Of a DNA stretch of 38,262 bases, positions 10,660 to 20,377 are shown in pieces. Position 1 is the first letter of the stretch; the number at the start of each line of letters is the position of its first letter. A model generated the notes under the pieces. That model was not told the DNA's origin. It saw nothing but the letters and a program-made list of their open reading frames with translations, and did not search any database. This DNA is from Treponema sp. (GTDB lineage: Bacteria > Spirochaetota > Spirochaetia > Treponematales > Treponemataceae), in contig JAHAZJ010000208.1 of the NCBI GenBank assembly GCA_018385315.1, positions 1-38,262 of the forward strand, given 5' to 3'. The translations under genes were made by a program, and so were the position numbers.

Positions 10660-11811
10660 TTATCGGCTTAGTTTTGAAGGAATATAAAGGATTTTTCCAA
10701 TGGAAAGAATTGCATTTTCCTTTATATTATTTAACTCGCAAATCTGGCTTACAGTTACACCGAATTTCTTAGAAATTCCCCAAAGTGTGTCACCTTTGAC
10801 AACTTTATATTTTACAGGGAAATCTATTGGTTTTATGTTTTCCAGAGCTTTTTCTGCAGTTTCCTTCATGCCAATTGGTAATCTGATAGTTGATTCCTTT
10901 GTTGGATGAGTGAAGCCTTCTATAAAAGAAGGATTTAATTTTTTAAGAATATCATAGTCTATACGCATTTCCTGGGCTAATGTTTTTAACGAATAGGCAT
11001 TTTTTACACAGACATACTCAAAAATACCATTTGTTTCGTTGTATAAACCATTGTATTCATCCTGGTGAAGTGGAATATCCATTTCATAAAAATCGCTATG
11101 CATAACTAAATCTGCAATGGCAAGTAATTTTGGAACATATTGAATAGTTTGTAATGGAATAAGCTTGTTTTCTGCAAGAAACCAGAAATCTTTTTTTTCA
11201 GCTTTATTTAATGCTCTTTGCATAGCACCAGCACCACAGTTGTATGCTCCAATTGCTAAAAGCCAGTCTCCAAACATGTTATAGTTTTCTTTTAATTTTT
11301 TTAAAGCGGCTTCTGTTTCTTTCCACGGGTCCAGTCTTTCATCAACATAATCATTTAATTCTAAATAAGGTTTTACACTGTTTGCCATAAATTGCCATAA
11401 ACCTAAGGCACCTGATGATGATTTTGCTGTTGTTTTATAATAGGACTCTACAACAGGTAAATATTCTAATTCGGGAGGAAGACCAGCATTTTGAATTGCT
11501 TTTCTAACATAAAGACGCAATTCCAAAGAATTTTCCAAAGCGTCTTTTAAAAGTGTTTTATTTCTGGTTGTTTGAAAAGTTTTACGGAAGGCTTCAACCT
11601 CTTCCCGATCTGCTCCTTCCAGATAAGGTGCATTGTAAAGAAGCTGGATTGTATTTACAGCGTGACCTTGTTGAGAAATAGAAACGTCGTTTAGATTTTT
11701 ATAAATTCCAGCTTTTGTTTTTTCATATGTTTCAGATGAAACTGCATTTGAGAATGAGGGAAAAGAGAAAAATGATATTGTTAAAAAAAGGCAGATAAAT
11801 GTCTTTTTCAT
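10660..11811 (-). CDS. MltD-like lytic transglycosylase with C-terminal LysM domain
   Basis: Signal peptide; SLT core PVVESYYKTTAKSSSGALGLWQFM...AYNCGAGAMQRAL; LysM YKVVKGDTLWGISKKFGVTVSQICELNNI. Confidence 0.9.
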   Translation of the reverse strand: MKKTFICLFLTISFFSFPSFSNAVSSETYEKTKAGIYKNLNDVSISQQGHAVNTIQLLYNAPYLEGADREEVEAFRKTFQTTRNKTLLKDALENSLELRLYVRKAIQNAGLPPELEYLPVVESYYKTTAKSSSGALGLWQFMANSVKPYLELNDYVDERLDPWKETEAALKKLKENYNMFGDWLLAIGAYNCGAGAMQRALNKAEKKDFWFLAENKLIPLQTIQYVPKLLAIADLVMHSDFYEMDIPLHQDEYNGLYNETNGIFEYVCVKNAYSLKTLAQEMRIDYDILKKLNPSFIEGFTHPTKESTIRLPIGMKETAEKALENIKPIDFPVKYKVVKGDTLWGISKKFGVTVSQICELNNIKENAILSIGKILYIPSKLSR

Positions 11812-12869
11812 TACAATTTGTTACCTATGTAAATTCCTGCCCATTCCCAGTTACCATTAATTTCTGGATCCAATGGGAAATCAACTTTTCTAAAATAAAA
11901 GTACCAGACAGAAACGTAATCGTTCCATCCCCAGGTTTTTAAATAGGCTTCATTTGAAGTAGACGCTTCATCTAATGTTGGACTAAAACGGATTGAGTTA
12001 CCTGTCATCCAGTTTGCCATAGAGAATTCTTCTTGATTATCAACATCAACTGCATCCTGTTTCCAGGACATTGTAAAGAAGTTTACTTTTGCACGGTATT
12101 TATCCAATGCTCTGGCATCGTAATTTGAAATTGCTTTTTTAACAGCTTTTTCAAGACTAGATAAGGATTCAAAAGTCCAGTCTTTTGCAGAACGATTAAA
12201 ATCAATCAGGTGGCGGGCATTATTGTAGGCATCAGGTTCCCCAGGAATTTGAATTGTAGAAGCGTCTGGTTGTTGAATAAAAAGTGTGTAGGTTTTTAAA
12301 GCTTCTTCCCACTGATTATCATTCTGGTATTCCAAGGCTAATCGTAAGTACAATTCTGTTGTATTAATATTCTGAGGAAAGCGATTTATTAAATCGTTAA
12401 AATATTTAATTTTATGGGTTGGGGTTTTACTAATCTGAATAAGATTTTGTAAGCAGCGATAATGTACTGAAATATCCTTTACATAAAGATCTGGATAAGT
12501 TTGTAAAATTTTATCAAAATAATATTCTGCAACAGGTTCTGCGTTTAAGGAAAGATAAGCATGAGCTGTCATTAATAACCAGTATGCATTGTAAATATCA
12601 TTCGGGTTTTCTTCTACCCATTCTGTAAGCAAAAGAATGGCATCTTGATATTGCTCGTTAGCTAAATAGTTTTGGGCAATTTTATCAATACATGTAAACT
12701 TCTGACTAGAATCCAAAAGAGAGTTTTTAAGGGAATCTTTATAGATTTTTTGGATTTCTTTTTCTGTTAATTGTCCCGATTTTGTTCTATTGCAACCTGT
12801 GAAAATAACCGAAAAAATAAACGAAAATAAACATAAGTATATATAGAAAACTTTATTATCATACTTCAT
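11811..12869 (-). CDS. TPR-type lipoprotein
   Basis: Lipobox-like signal (SFIFSVIFTGC) and TPR-like repeats (YQDAILLLTEWVEENPNDIYNAYWLL). Confidence 0.65.
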   Translation of the reverse strand: MKYDNKVFYIYLCLFSFIFSVIFTGCNRTKSGQLTEKEIQKIYKDSLKNSLLDSSQKFTCIDKIAQNYLANEQYQDAILLLTEWVEENPNDIYNAYWLLMTAHAYLSLNAEPVAEYYFDKILQTYPDLYVKDISVHYRCLQNLIQISKTPTHKIKYFNDLINRFPQNINTTELYLRLALEYQNDNQWEEALKTYTLFIQQPDASTIQIPGEPDAYNNARHLIDFNRSAKDWTFESLSSLEKAVKKAISNYDARALDKYRAKVNFFTMSWKQDAVDVDNQEEFSMANWMTGNSIRFSPTLDEASTSNEAYLKTWGWNDYVSVWYFYFRKVDFPLDPEINGNWEWAGIYIGNKL

Positions 12870-12950
12870 ATTTTTTAATCTAACACAGTGATTTATTATT
12901 GTAAAGATTAAACAATATGGATAAAATTAAATTATATTTGGGATTAAAGT

Positions 12951-13544
12951 ATGAGTAAATTTGGCTACAGACTAATTAACATTCTTCTCTGCATTGCCTT
13001 CTTGTTGTTTTTTGTTGTATTTTTTACAACAATTTTTCAATCAGATAAACAGCATGCAATGGTATTAGATGTTTTTTCCGTTTTTCTTTTGATTGTGGGA
13101 ATTACAGTAGCTATTCTTACGGTTTATACAAAAAGTGCTTATCAGTTGTTTATTGGCGGTTTTCTTGCATTTTCAGGTTTGCTTTCAATCTTAATAATGG
13201 GAAATATTATTTCAGGAAATCTTAAACAGTGGTGGCCAATTTATGCTGTTGCCAGTGGAATAATACTTTTTGCTGCAGGTTTTTATAAATATCGCAAAAT
13301 CGATTTTGGTTATGTTATTCCTGCTGTTGTTTTTGAAATTTTGGGATTGTGGCTTTTACTGTTCTCTTTTAAAATCATTACAATTCCATTTAAAACATTT
13401 ATACTTTGTTTTGGACCATTGCTATTAGTAATGCTTTGCATACTTTTGTTTGTTCTTTTTTTATGGCAGAAAAAGTATGGTAAATTCTCAAGTTCAGACG
13501 CAGATATTAAACAGTTTGAAGATGATGAATTAATTCCAGAGTAA
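12951..13544 (+). CDS. Hypothetical multi-pass membrane protein
   Basis: Six or so hydrophobic segments in 197 aa; no family recognised. Confidence 0.7.
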   Translation: MSKFGYRLINILLCIAFLLFFVVFFTTIFQSDKQHAMVLDVFSVFLLIVGITVAILTVYTKSAYQLFIGGFLAFSGLLSILIMGNIISGNLKQWWPIYAVASGIILFAAGFYKYRKIDFGYVIPAVVFEILGLWLLLFSFKIITIPFKTFILCFGPLLLVMLCILLFVLFLWQKKYGKFSSSDADIKQFEDDELIPE

Positions 13545-13558
13545 ACAGGATATAAGAT

Positions 13559-15313
13559 TTGCTCAAAGAAGGTTTTTGGAAAATAACAGGTTTTCTCATT
13601 GCTGTTTCACTTGCATTTACAGCTTGTGGTTCAACAGATAATCCTGAAAAAGGGACTGTTGTTGAAGCCCCTGTTGTGCCAGATTCTGATGAAGTGACTT
13701 CTGAAAATCCTACAAAGCTTTCTGGTTCTGTAAAAGATAAAACACTTAATTATAAAATCAGTGATGAAGTTATGTTTGATATAGAAAACGGTTCTTCTGA
13801 GTCTTTAAAAAGAGCCGCTTCTCAATTAAAGAAAAATTCAGCTGATTATTCTGATAATGAAAAGATTCTTCTGTCAATTGCCAAAAACTTAATGGAAATT
13901 GTCTGGCCCTCAGTTCCTTCTGATATTCCAACAGTTTCAGTAGATAATAATAATCCATATATGGGTGCCATCAATTCTGCAAAAAATGGAATTTTTGACT
14001 CAAGTACAGGTAATGTAGATTTCCTTTCAACAATTTTACCTGCCATTGTGGTGCTAACAAGTAATCCTTCTGAGGCAGTTTTGCAAAAATGTGAAAAGTG
14101 CATTTTAGATGCTCAGAAAATAAATTCTAAATCAATGCTGGCAAATTATCTTGGTGGGGTTGTTTATGAAAAAATGGGCAATAGTAGCAATGCAGAGAGA
14201 TTTTATAAGCTGGCTTATGAAAATTCTTCTTCTGAAACAGAATTGAGTGTAGCCTATGCCAGAGTTCTAAGTAAAAATGGAAATCAGGAATTGGCTTCAA
14301 AAGTTCTTTCTTCCGTTTCTTCTACAAGTGTTAATGATATTCAGGTTTTAAAACAAAATGCCTATATTGCCTATGAAAAGAATGATTTGCAGGCTGCAGA
14401 AGAATATGTAGCAAGAGTTTTACAGCAGAACCCAAATGATTTAGATTTTGTTTTGTTCCGTGCAAAAATTTTTATTGGTAAAAATGATTATATTCATGCA
14501 GTTTCTTTGCTTGATATGTATGCCCGCCAGAATGATACAAATCTTGACTATCTGGTGTTGCGGGCTAGCGTTCAATTGGATTGGAGTAAAAATACAACAA
14601 GTGCAACGGAAACTGTTGAAAAAGCATTAAGACTTTATCCAGACAGCGAAGATGCATTAATGATTGCGGCAAAACTTTCTTCAACAACCGATGCTCCTGT
14701 TGCTGGTAAATATGCAGATGAACTGGCACAAATGGTTTTAGACAAAAATCCTAAAAATACCCAGGCCTTGTCTTATGCTTTGGAAGGGCTGATTTTAAGA
14801 GAGAACTGGCAGAATGCATATGAAATTAGTACAAAATTAATAAATATGCCAAATGTCCAAGGTGATTCAATTTATCGCCATGTTAATATTTGTATTCATT
14901 TAGGAAAAAAGACAGAAGCTTTTGAAGTTGCAAATAATGCTTACAATAGCAATAAAAAGGACGAAGCTTTAATTCAAAGTTATGTTTATGCCTATACACA
15001 GATTTACAGTAGAGATGCCTCTTTATCTTTAATTAATTCTTTTATGGATTCTTCCAGCTCAAAAATGAAGAGTTTTCTATATTACAGAAGAAGTTATTTA
15101 CAGCGAACAGAAGATACTCAACTAGCAGATTTGCGTTCAAGTTTGATTGCCAATCCAAGAAATAGCGATGCTCTATTCCGTCTGTATGAAATTTATTATG
15201 AAAAAAAGGATTACAGAAAGGCTCAATATTACTTAAAACAAGTTGTTGCAATTAAACCAAATGATTCTTCAATCAAAAAATTAAATGATACGTTAACTCA
15301 ACTTATTAAATAG
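13559..15313 (+). CDS. TPR-repeat lipoprotein
   Basis: TTG start; lipobox SLAFTAC; repeated TPR-like helices (YKLAYENSSSETELSVAYARVL, AEEYVARVLQQNPNDLDFVLFRAKI, KAQYYLKQVVAIKPNDSSI). Confidence 0.75.
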   Translation: MLKEGFWKITGFLIAVSLAFTACGSTDNPEKGTVVEAPVVPDSDEVTSENPTKLSGSVKDKTLNYKISDEVMFDIENGSSESLKRAASQLKKNSADYSDNEKILLSIAKNLMEIVWPSVPSDIPTVSVDNNNPYMGAINSAKNGIFDSSTGNVDFLSTILPAIVVLTSNPSEAVLQKCEKCILDAQKINSKSMLANYLGGVVYEKMGNSSNAERFYKLAYENSSSETELSVAYARVLSKNGNQELASKVLSSVSSTSVNDIQVLKQNAYIAYEKNDLQAAEEYVARVLQQNPNDLDFVLFRAKIFIGKNDYIHAVSLLDMYARQNDTNLDYLVLRASVQLDWSKNTTSATETVEKALRLYPDSEDALMIAAKLSSTTDAPVAGKYADELAQMVLDKNPKNTQALSYALEGLILRENWQNAYEISTKLINMPNVQGDSIYRHVNICIHLGKKTEAFEVANNAYNSNKKDEALIQSYVYAYTQIYSRDASLSLINSFMDSSSSKMKSFLYYRRSYLQRTEDTQLADLRSSLIANPRNSDALFRLYEIYYEKKDYRKAQYYLKQVVAIKPNDSSIKKLNDTLTQLIK

Positions 15314-15406
15314 TTCCAGTTTTGAATATAGACAGATACCATTTTTAGTGATAAACTTTTATGATGATATTTTTATCAAAATTTAATAACTAGGATGGAA
15401 TTTTAT

Positions 15407-15838
15407 ATGTCTTTTATCCCATTTTTACAGGAAGCTACTTTGGTTGGCGGATCAGCTTTTGGAATGTTTGTTCCTTTATTGGCAATCTTTGTTATTTTTT
15501 ATTTCTTTTTAATTCGTCCACAGAATAAGAAACAGAAAGAAACTGAAAAAATGATTGCTGCTTTGAAAAAAGGCGACAAAGTAATCACAATTGGTGGTAT
15601 TCATGGTGTTGTTTCTTCTGTAAAAGAAAAAACAATCATTGTTAAAGTTGATGATAATGCAAAAATCGAATTCAACCGTACAGCAATTGCTACTGTACAG
15701 AAGAGCGATGCTGAATTAGCAAAAGAAGCTGAAGAAGCTGCAGCTAAAAAAGCAGCAAAAGAAGCTAAAAAAAATAAGAAAGCAAAAGAATCAGAAGAAG
15801 TAGTTGAAGAAAAAGCTACAGAAACTGAAGAAAAATAA
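15407..15838 (+). CDS. yajC: Preprotein translocase subunit YajC
   Basis: FVIFYFFLIRPQNKKQKETEKMIAALKKGDKVITIGGIHGVVSSV; upstream of secD. ORF track start is 15395; ATG 15407 also plausible. Confidence 0.93.
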   Translation: MSFIPFLQEATLVGGSAFGMFVPLLAIFVIFYFFLIRPQNKKQKETEKMIAALKKGDKVITIGGIHGVVSSVKEKTIIVKVDDNAKIEFNRTAIATVQKSDAELAKEAEEAAAKKAAKEAKKNKKAKESEEVVEEKATETEEK

Positions 15839-15862
15839 AAAATAAACTGGAGTTAATCAAAA

Positions 15863-17632
15863 ATGAACAAAAGAACTCGTTTTGTGATTCTTCTTGCAGT
15901 TCTTGCTATCTGTTTTGTTTTTCTCTGGCCATCAATAAGCTGGTATGGAAGAACACCTAAGGAAGTTCAGGCACTTGCTTTAGGTTCAACAGAAAAAATT
16001 AAGGACTATGCAGTTGCAAAAGCATCGGAAGATGTACGCACAATTAAAGATTTGGCTGTAAAAAATGCTTCAGCTAAATTAAGCCCTGAGTATGCTTGGA
16101 TTGAAAAGAAAGCAGAAAAGAGATATAAGGCTAACAAACAGACTGTTCCTGCAGAAATGACAGCAGTTGCAGTTTTGAATGCTTATTCAAGTGAAAAAGA
16201 TTTTCTTGATGATGTTCAGTCAAAATATCGTGATGAAATCTTAAAAGCAAAGAAAGCTTACACCAACTCTGTAAAACTTGGTCTTGATCTTTCTGGTGGT
16301 ATGAACGTTATTGTTCGTGCTGATTTGGATGAAGCTGTAAAAGCTCAGAAAGAATCTTTGGCATCTGTTTCAGAAGAAAGTGTTGCTGCTTTTGATGAAG
16401 CTAATTTTAGAAAAGAAGCTATTGCTAATGCAATTGAAAATCTTTCTAGCCGTGTTGACCGCTTTGGTTTATCATCACCTGTAATTCGCCAGCAGGGTAG
16501 CGATAGAATTTATATCGAAATTCCTGGTGCTGCTCAGGCTGATGCAATTAACACATTGATTATGGGTAAAGGTTTATTAAACTTCCGTCTTTCAAATGCT
16601 GCTGCAACTCAGGCTTTTAATGATTATTATAATCAGCATCCTGCTACAACATTTAATGCCGCTGGTGAATTGATTGATCAGTCACTTATTCCAGAAGGAT
16701 ATGAAGTACTTGGTTTCTATAAAAAAGATGCATATGGTCTTGATGAAAGAACAGGTTATGTTGTTGTAAGTAAAGAAATTGCTCTTGAAGGTAAACATAT
16801 TCAGTCTGCAACTGTTACAAGTTCAGAGCTTGGTGAAATTGAAGTTTGTTTCAACCTTGATGCAGAAGGTACTAAACTTTTTGGTGATTTTACCGCTGCT
16901 CACGTTGGTGAAACAATGTCTATCGTAAGCGATAACAAAGTAAAATCAGATGCTACAATTAGAACAGCAATTACTGGTGGTAGTGTTTCTCTTACAGGTG
17001 GATTCAGTTTTGAAGAAGCTGATAACATTAAAAAAGTATTACAGACAGCCTGGTTAAATGTTCCCCTTGAAGTAGAAAGCCAGCAGGTAATTGGTGCTTC
17101 CCTTGGTGATGAAGCTATTAGACAGGGTGTTATGGCTATTCTTCTTGGTTTAGGCTTAATTCTTATATTTATGTTGTTCTTCTATAAGGCTTCTGGTATT
17201 AATGCTGTTGTAGCTCAGATTTTGAACCTTTATATGATGTTCTCTATTCTTTCAGCTTTCAATCTTACACTTACACTTTCTTCTATTGCCGGTATGATTC
17301 TTACAATCGGTATGGCTGTAGATGCCAACGTACTTGTTTTTGAAAGAATTAAGGAAGAATTAAGAGCTGGAAAGAGCCGTGCAGCTGCTATTTCAATGGG
17401 TTTTGATAACGCATTCTGGGCAATTATGGACTCTAACATTACAACATTTATTGCAGCTTTATTCTTGTCACAACTTGGAACTGGTGCAATCCAGGGATTC
17501 GCTGTTTCATTAGCAATTGGTGTTGTATCATCTGTATTTACAGCATTGTTCGTTTCAAGATTGATGTTTGACTTTAGTACTGATGTTTTCCATGCCAAAA
17601 AAGTAAGCATTGGTTGGGGGATTAAACAATGA
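15863..17632 (+). CDS. secD: Protein translocase subunit SecD
   Basis: LGLDLSGGMNVIVRADLDEAVK, IYIEIPGA, C-terminal AGMILTIGMAVDANVLVFERIKEELRAGKS. Confidence 0.96.
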   Translation: MNKRTRFVILLAVLAICFVFLWPSISWYGRTPKEVQALALGSTEKIKDYAVAKASEDVRTIKDLAVKNASAKLSPEYAWIEKKAEKRYKANKQTVPAEMTAVAVLNAYSSEKDFLDDVQSKYRDEILKAKKAYTNSVKLGLDLSGGMNVIVRADLDEAVKAQKESLASVSEESVAAFDEANFRKEAIANAIENLSSRVDRFGLSSPVIRQQGSDRIYIEIPGAAQADAINTLIMGKGLLNFRLSNAAATQAFNDYYNQHPATTFNAAGELIDQSLIPEGYEVLGFYKKDAYGLDERTGYVVVSKEIALEGKHIQSATVTSSELGEIEVCFNLDAEGTKLFGDFTAAHVGETMSIVSDNKVKSDATIRTAITGGSVSLTGGFSFEEADNIKKVLQTAWLNVPLEVESQQVIGASLGDEAIRQGVMAILLGLGLILIFMLFFYKASGINAVVAQILNLYMMFSILSAFNLTLTLSSIAGMILTIGMAVDANVLVFERIKEELRAGKSRAAAISMGFDNAFWAIMDSNITTFIAALFLSQLGTGAIQGFAVSLAIGVVSSVFTALFVSRLMFDFSTDVFHAKKVSIGWGIKQ

Positions 17633-18849
17633 AAAAAAATATAAACTTTAGTAAAGGATTTCTTCCTTGTGCAATTATTAGTTTAGCAATTATTGTTTTT
17701 GGTGTTGTTGGATTCTTCACAAAAGGTATTAACTTTGGTATTGATTACAAACCAGGTCATATTGAAGAAATTCGTGTTGCAACTCCTGTAGCTGAGCTTT
17801 CATATTCTGGTGATGCAAAAGTAACAATTGATTTGTCATCATCAAAACTGGAAGTTGTTATTAGTGGTGCTTCTGTTACAAATGAAACAAAATCTTATGA
17901 ATTTGTTGAATATCCAACAGTTCAGAGCCTTGCTTCTGCTGTGAGTCAGATTCAGGGTGTAAAAATGACTGTTAAAGACGGTTCATTTGATTCAACTAAA
18001 TTGTTTATGAATTCTGCTGTTACAAATCAGCTTTCTGAAACAGTAACATATCTTTATCCATTAGGAGCATCTTCTGTTTCTATTGATGATGTAAGAAATG
18101 CATTGGCTGGCGTTAATGGAATTTCTATTAAACAGCTTGGTGAAGGTGCTGATGTAAGTTATCAGATTCGTGTAGGAGTTTCAGAAGGTAGCGAACAGGC
18201 TTCTGTTTTGAACTCTATCAATGATAAATTGTATTCAAAGTTTGGTAAGGAAAGTGTTGCAATCGTAAAGACTGACTTTATTGGTTCTTCAAGTTCTAAA
18301 TCAAATACAATTAAATCAATCATTATGCTTGCATTAACATTGTTATTGATTTGGATTTATGCAGCATTCCGTTTCCACTGGGACTTTGCTCTTGGTTCAA
18401 TCATCGCTTTGCTCCACGATACTTGTATTATGATTACATTTATCTGTTGGACTCAGTTGGAATTCTCTGCAACAGTTCTTGCGGCTGTACTTACAATCAT
18501 TGGTTACTCAATCAATGCAACTGTAGTTATTCTTGACCGTGTTCGTTATAACCTTAAATATATGCCAGAAGCTAAAAACTTTAAGGAAATCTTGAACAAG
18601 GCCTTGAGCGATACTTTAGTTCGTTCTATTTTGACAACAGCAACAACTTTGTTTGCCGTAGTTTCTTTGTATGTATTCACAACAGGTTCAATCAAAGACT
18701 TTGCTCTTGCAATGATTGTTGGTTTGATTAGTGGTATGTACTCTTCAATCTTTATTTCAAGTGGCTTTATTGCTCTTTGTCGTAAAAATTGGAAACCAGA
18801 ATATGGTGTACATCACTCTGCTAAAACAGCGGCAAAAGCTACAGAATAG
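17629..18849 (+). CDS. secF: Protein translocase subunit SecF
   Basis: GINFGIDYKPG, ALLHDTCIMITFIC, AAVLTIIGYSINATVVILDRVRYNLK; 4-nt overlap with secD. Confidence 0.95.
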   Translation: MKKNINFSKGFLPCAIISLAIIVFGVVGFFTKGINFGIDYKPGHIEEIRVATPVAELSYSGDAKVTIDLSSSKLEVVISGASVTNETKSYEFVEYPTVQSLASAVSQIQGVKMTVKDGSFDSTKLFMNSAVTNQLSETVTYLYPLGASSVSIDDVRNALAGVNGISIKQLGEGADVSYQIRVGVSEGSEQASVLNSINDKLYSKFGKESVAIVKTDFIGSSSSKSNTIKSIIMLALTLLLIWIYAAFRFHWDFALGSIIALLHDTCIMITFICWTQLEFSATVLAAVLTIIGYSINATVVILDRVRYNLKYMPEAKNFKEILNKALSDTLVRSILTTATTLFAVVSLYVFTTGSIKDFALAMIVGLISGMYSSIFISSGFIALCRKNWKPEYGVHHSAKTAAKATE

Positions 18850-18874
18850 TTATTAAATTTTTAATATAAAAATA

Positions 18875-18913
18875 GACCATCTGAACTTTTTGTTTGGATG
18901 GTCTTTTTTTTTT
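18875..18913 (+). terminator. Rho-independent terminator after secF
   Basis: GACCATC ... GATGGTC stem followed by an uninterrupted T run. Confidence 0.9.
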
Positions 18914-18938
18914 GTTTAATTTTAGATAATCTAGAGAT

Positions 18939-19805
18939 ATGAAAGTTGTTCGTGCAGAAGTTTTAGGTTTTTGCTTTGGTGTAAGAAGAGCTGTTGAAGA
19001 AGCTAAAAAAGCTTTATGTGAAAATACCTCAACGGTTTATTCACTAGGTCCTCTTATTCATAATGAATCTGTATTAGAAAAACTTGGGAAATCTGGACTA
19101 AAAATTATTAACGAAGAAAATATTAATCAGATTAAGAATGAAAGTATAGTAATTATTCGTGCCCATGGGGTTGAACCCTCTGTTATTAATCAGCTTAAAA
19201 ATAAAAATTGCAAAATCATAGATGCGACCTGTCCTCGTGTTAAGGCAAATCAAAAAATGGTTCAAAAATATAGTTCAAATAATAATCATGTTATTTTGAC
19301 TGGTGATATGAATCATGGAGAAGTAAAAGGTATTGCAGGATATGCTGGTGAGAATTTTCATTTAATCCAGAATCCTGAAGAAGCAAAAAGACTTGAATTA
19401 AAAGATTATGCTGAAAAAGAAATTATATTGTTGAGTCAGACAACATTTAGCGGAACAGAGTTTGAAGAAATAGAAACAATTTTAAAGAAGAAATATCCTT
19501 CTTTGACTGTAAAAAATACAATTTGTCCTGCAACAAATGAAAGACAGCAGGCATTAATAGATTTATGTAAAAATGTAAATGGCATTTTAGTGATTGGAGG
19601 CAAATCCTCTGCAAATACAAAACGATTATTTCAGATTGCCAGGGATAATTGTAAAAATGCTGCTCTCATACAAAATAAAGATGATATACCTTCAATTTTT
19701 TATACATTGGAGACTGTTGGTCTAACTGCTGGTGCCAGCACTCCAGATGATATAATTGAAGAAGTTGAAAATACTCTCTTATTAAGCTATAATAAAAAAC
19801 TATGA
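18939..19805 (+). CDS. ispH: 4-hydroxy-3-methylbut-2-enyl diphosphate reductase
   Basis: MKVVRAEVLGFCFGVRRAVEEAKKAL, IIRAHGVEPSV, IDATCPRV, NTICPATNERQQAL. Confidence 0.95.
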   Translation: MKVVRAEVLGFCFGVRRAVEEAKKALCENTSTVYSLGPLIHNESVLEKLGKSGLKIINEENINQIKNESIVIIRAHGVEPSVINQLKNKNCKIIDATCPRVKANQKMVQKYSSNNNHVILTGDMNHGEVKGIAGYAGENFHLIQNPEEAKRLELKDYAEKEIILLSQTTFSGTEFEEIETILKKKYPSLTVKNTICPATNERQQALIDLCKNVNGILVIGGKSSANTKRLFQIARDNCKNAALIQNKDDIPSIFYTLETVGLTAGASTPDDIIEEVENTLLLSYNKKL

Positions 19806-20245
19806 CAAGATGTTTTACAATGTTAAAACCAGGTGTTATTAATCGCCGCCTGGTAGGTGAAGTTATTGCTCGCCTGGAAAAAAAAGGATTTAAATTAGTT
19901 GGTTTGAAACTTATGCATGTTTCAAAGGAATTAGCTGGTGAACATTATGCTGAACACAAAGGTAAACCTTTTTATGACGAATTGGTAGACTATATTACTT
20001 CAGGTCCTGTAATTGCAATGGTATGGCAGGCTGATGATTGTGTTGCATTAATTAGAAAATTCTGTGGAGCTACAAAACCTGCTGAGGCTCAGCCAGGAAC
20101 AATTCGTGGTGACTATTGTACTCATACAGCAAGAAATATTATTCATGCTTCTGATAGCGATGAAAGTGCTGAAAGAGAAATTAAACTCTGGTTCAAAGAA
20201 GATGAACTTTTTGACTGGAAAGACTGTGAAGACGGTTGGTATTAG
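19802..20245 (+). CDS. ndk: Nucleoside diphosphate kinase
   Basis: MTRCFTMLKPGVINRRLVGEVIARLEKKGFKLVGLKL, GTIRGDYC, NIIHASDSDESAEREI. Confidence 0.95.
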   Translation: MTRCFTMLKPGVINRRLVGEVIARLEKKGFKLVGLKLMHVSKELAGEHYAEHKGKPFYDELVDYITSGPVIAMVWQADDCVALIRKFCGATKPAEAQPGTIRGDYCTHTARNIIHASDSDESAEREIKLWFKEDELFDWKDCEDGWY

Positions 20246-20313
20246 GCTAAAATCGAAGAACCGTTAAAAAATGAGCGCCAAGGCGGTCATTTTAGGTTCA
20301 TCGAAAGAATGCC
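20246..20313. repeat. Foldback (imperfect inverted) repeat, copy 1, immediately after ndk
   Basis: GGCTAAAATCGAAGAACCGTTAAAAAATGAGCGCC AAGG CGGTCATTTTAGGTTCATCGAAAGAATGCC; arms are imperfect reverse complements. Second copy at 24783. Confidence 0.8.
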
Positions 20314-20337
20314 TCAAGCCGAAAACTGAGTTTGAGG
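20312..20337. repeat. Short inverted repeat CCTCAA...TTGAGG in the ndk-gpsA spacer
   Basis: CCTCAA (20312-20317) pairs with TTGAGG (20332-20337). Confidence 0.5.
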
Positions 20338-20338
20338 T

Positions 20339-20369
20339 GCTAAAATCGAAAAACCGTAAAAAAATGAGG
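20339..20369. repeat. Partial third copy of the foldback repeat (left arm only)
   Basis: gctaaaatcgaaaaaccgtaaaaaaatgag versus gctaaaatcgaagaaccgttaaaaaatgag at 20247. Confidence 0.75.
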
Positions 20370-20377
20370 TAAAAGAA

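Noticed and set aside
15700-15835. Lys/Glu/Ala-rich low-complexity tail of YajC as a novel domain
   Set aside because: Charged low-complexity C-terminal extensions are common in YajC proteins; not distinctive.
17230-17610. 126-aa minus-strand ORF opposite secD
   Set aside because: Antisense shadow of a conserved SecD transmembrane region; no recognisable family.
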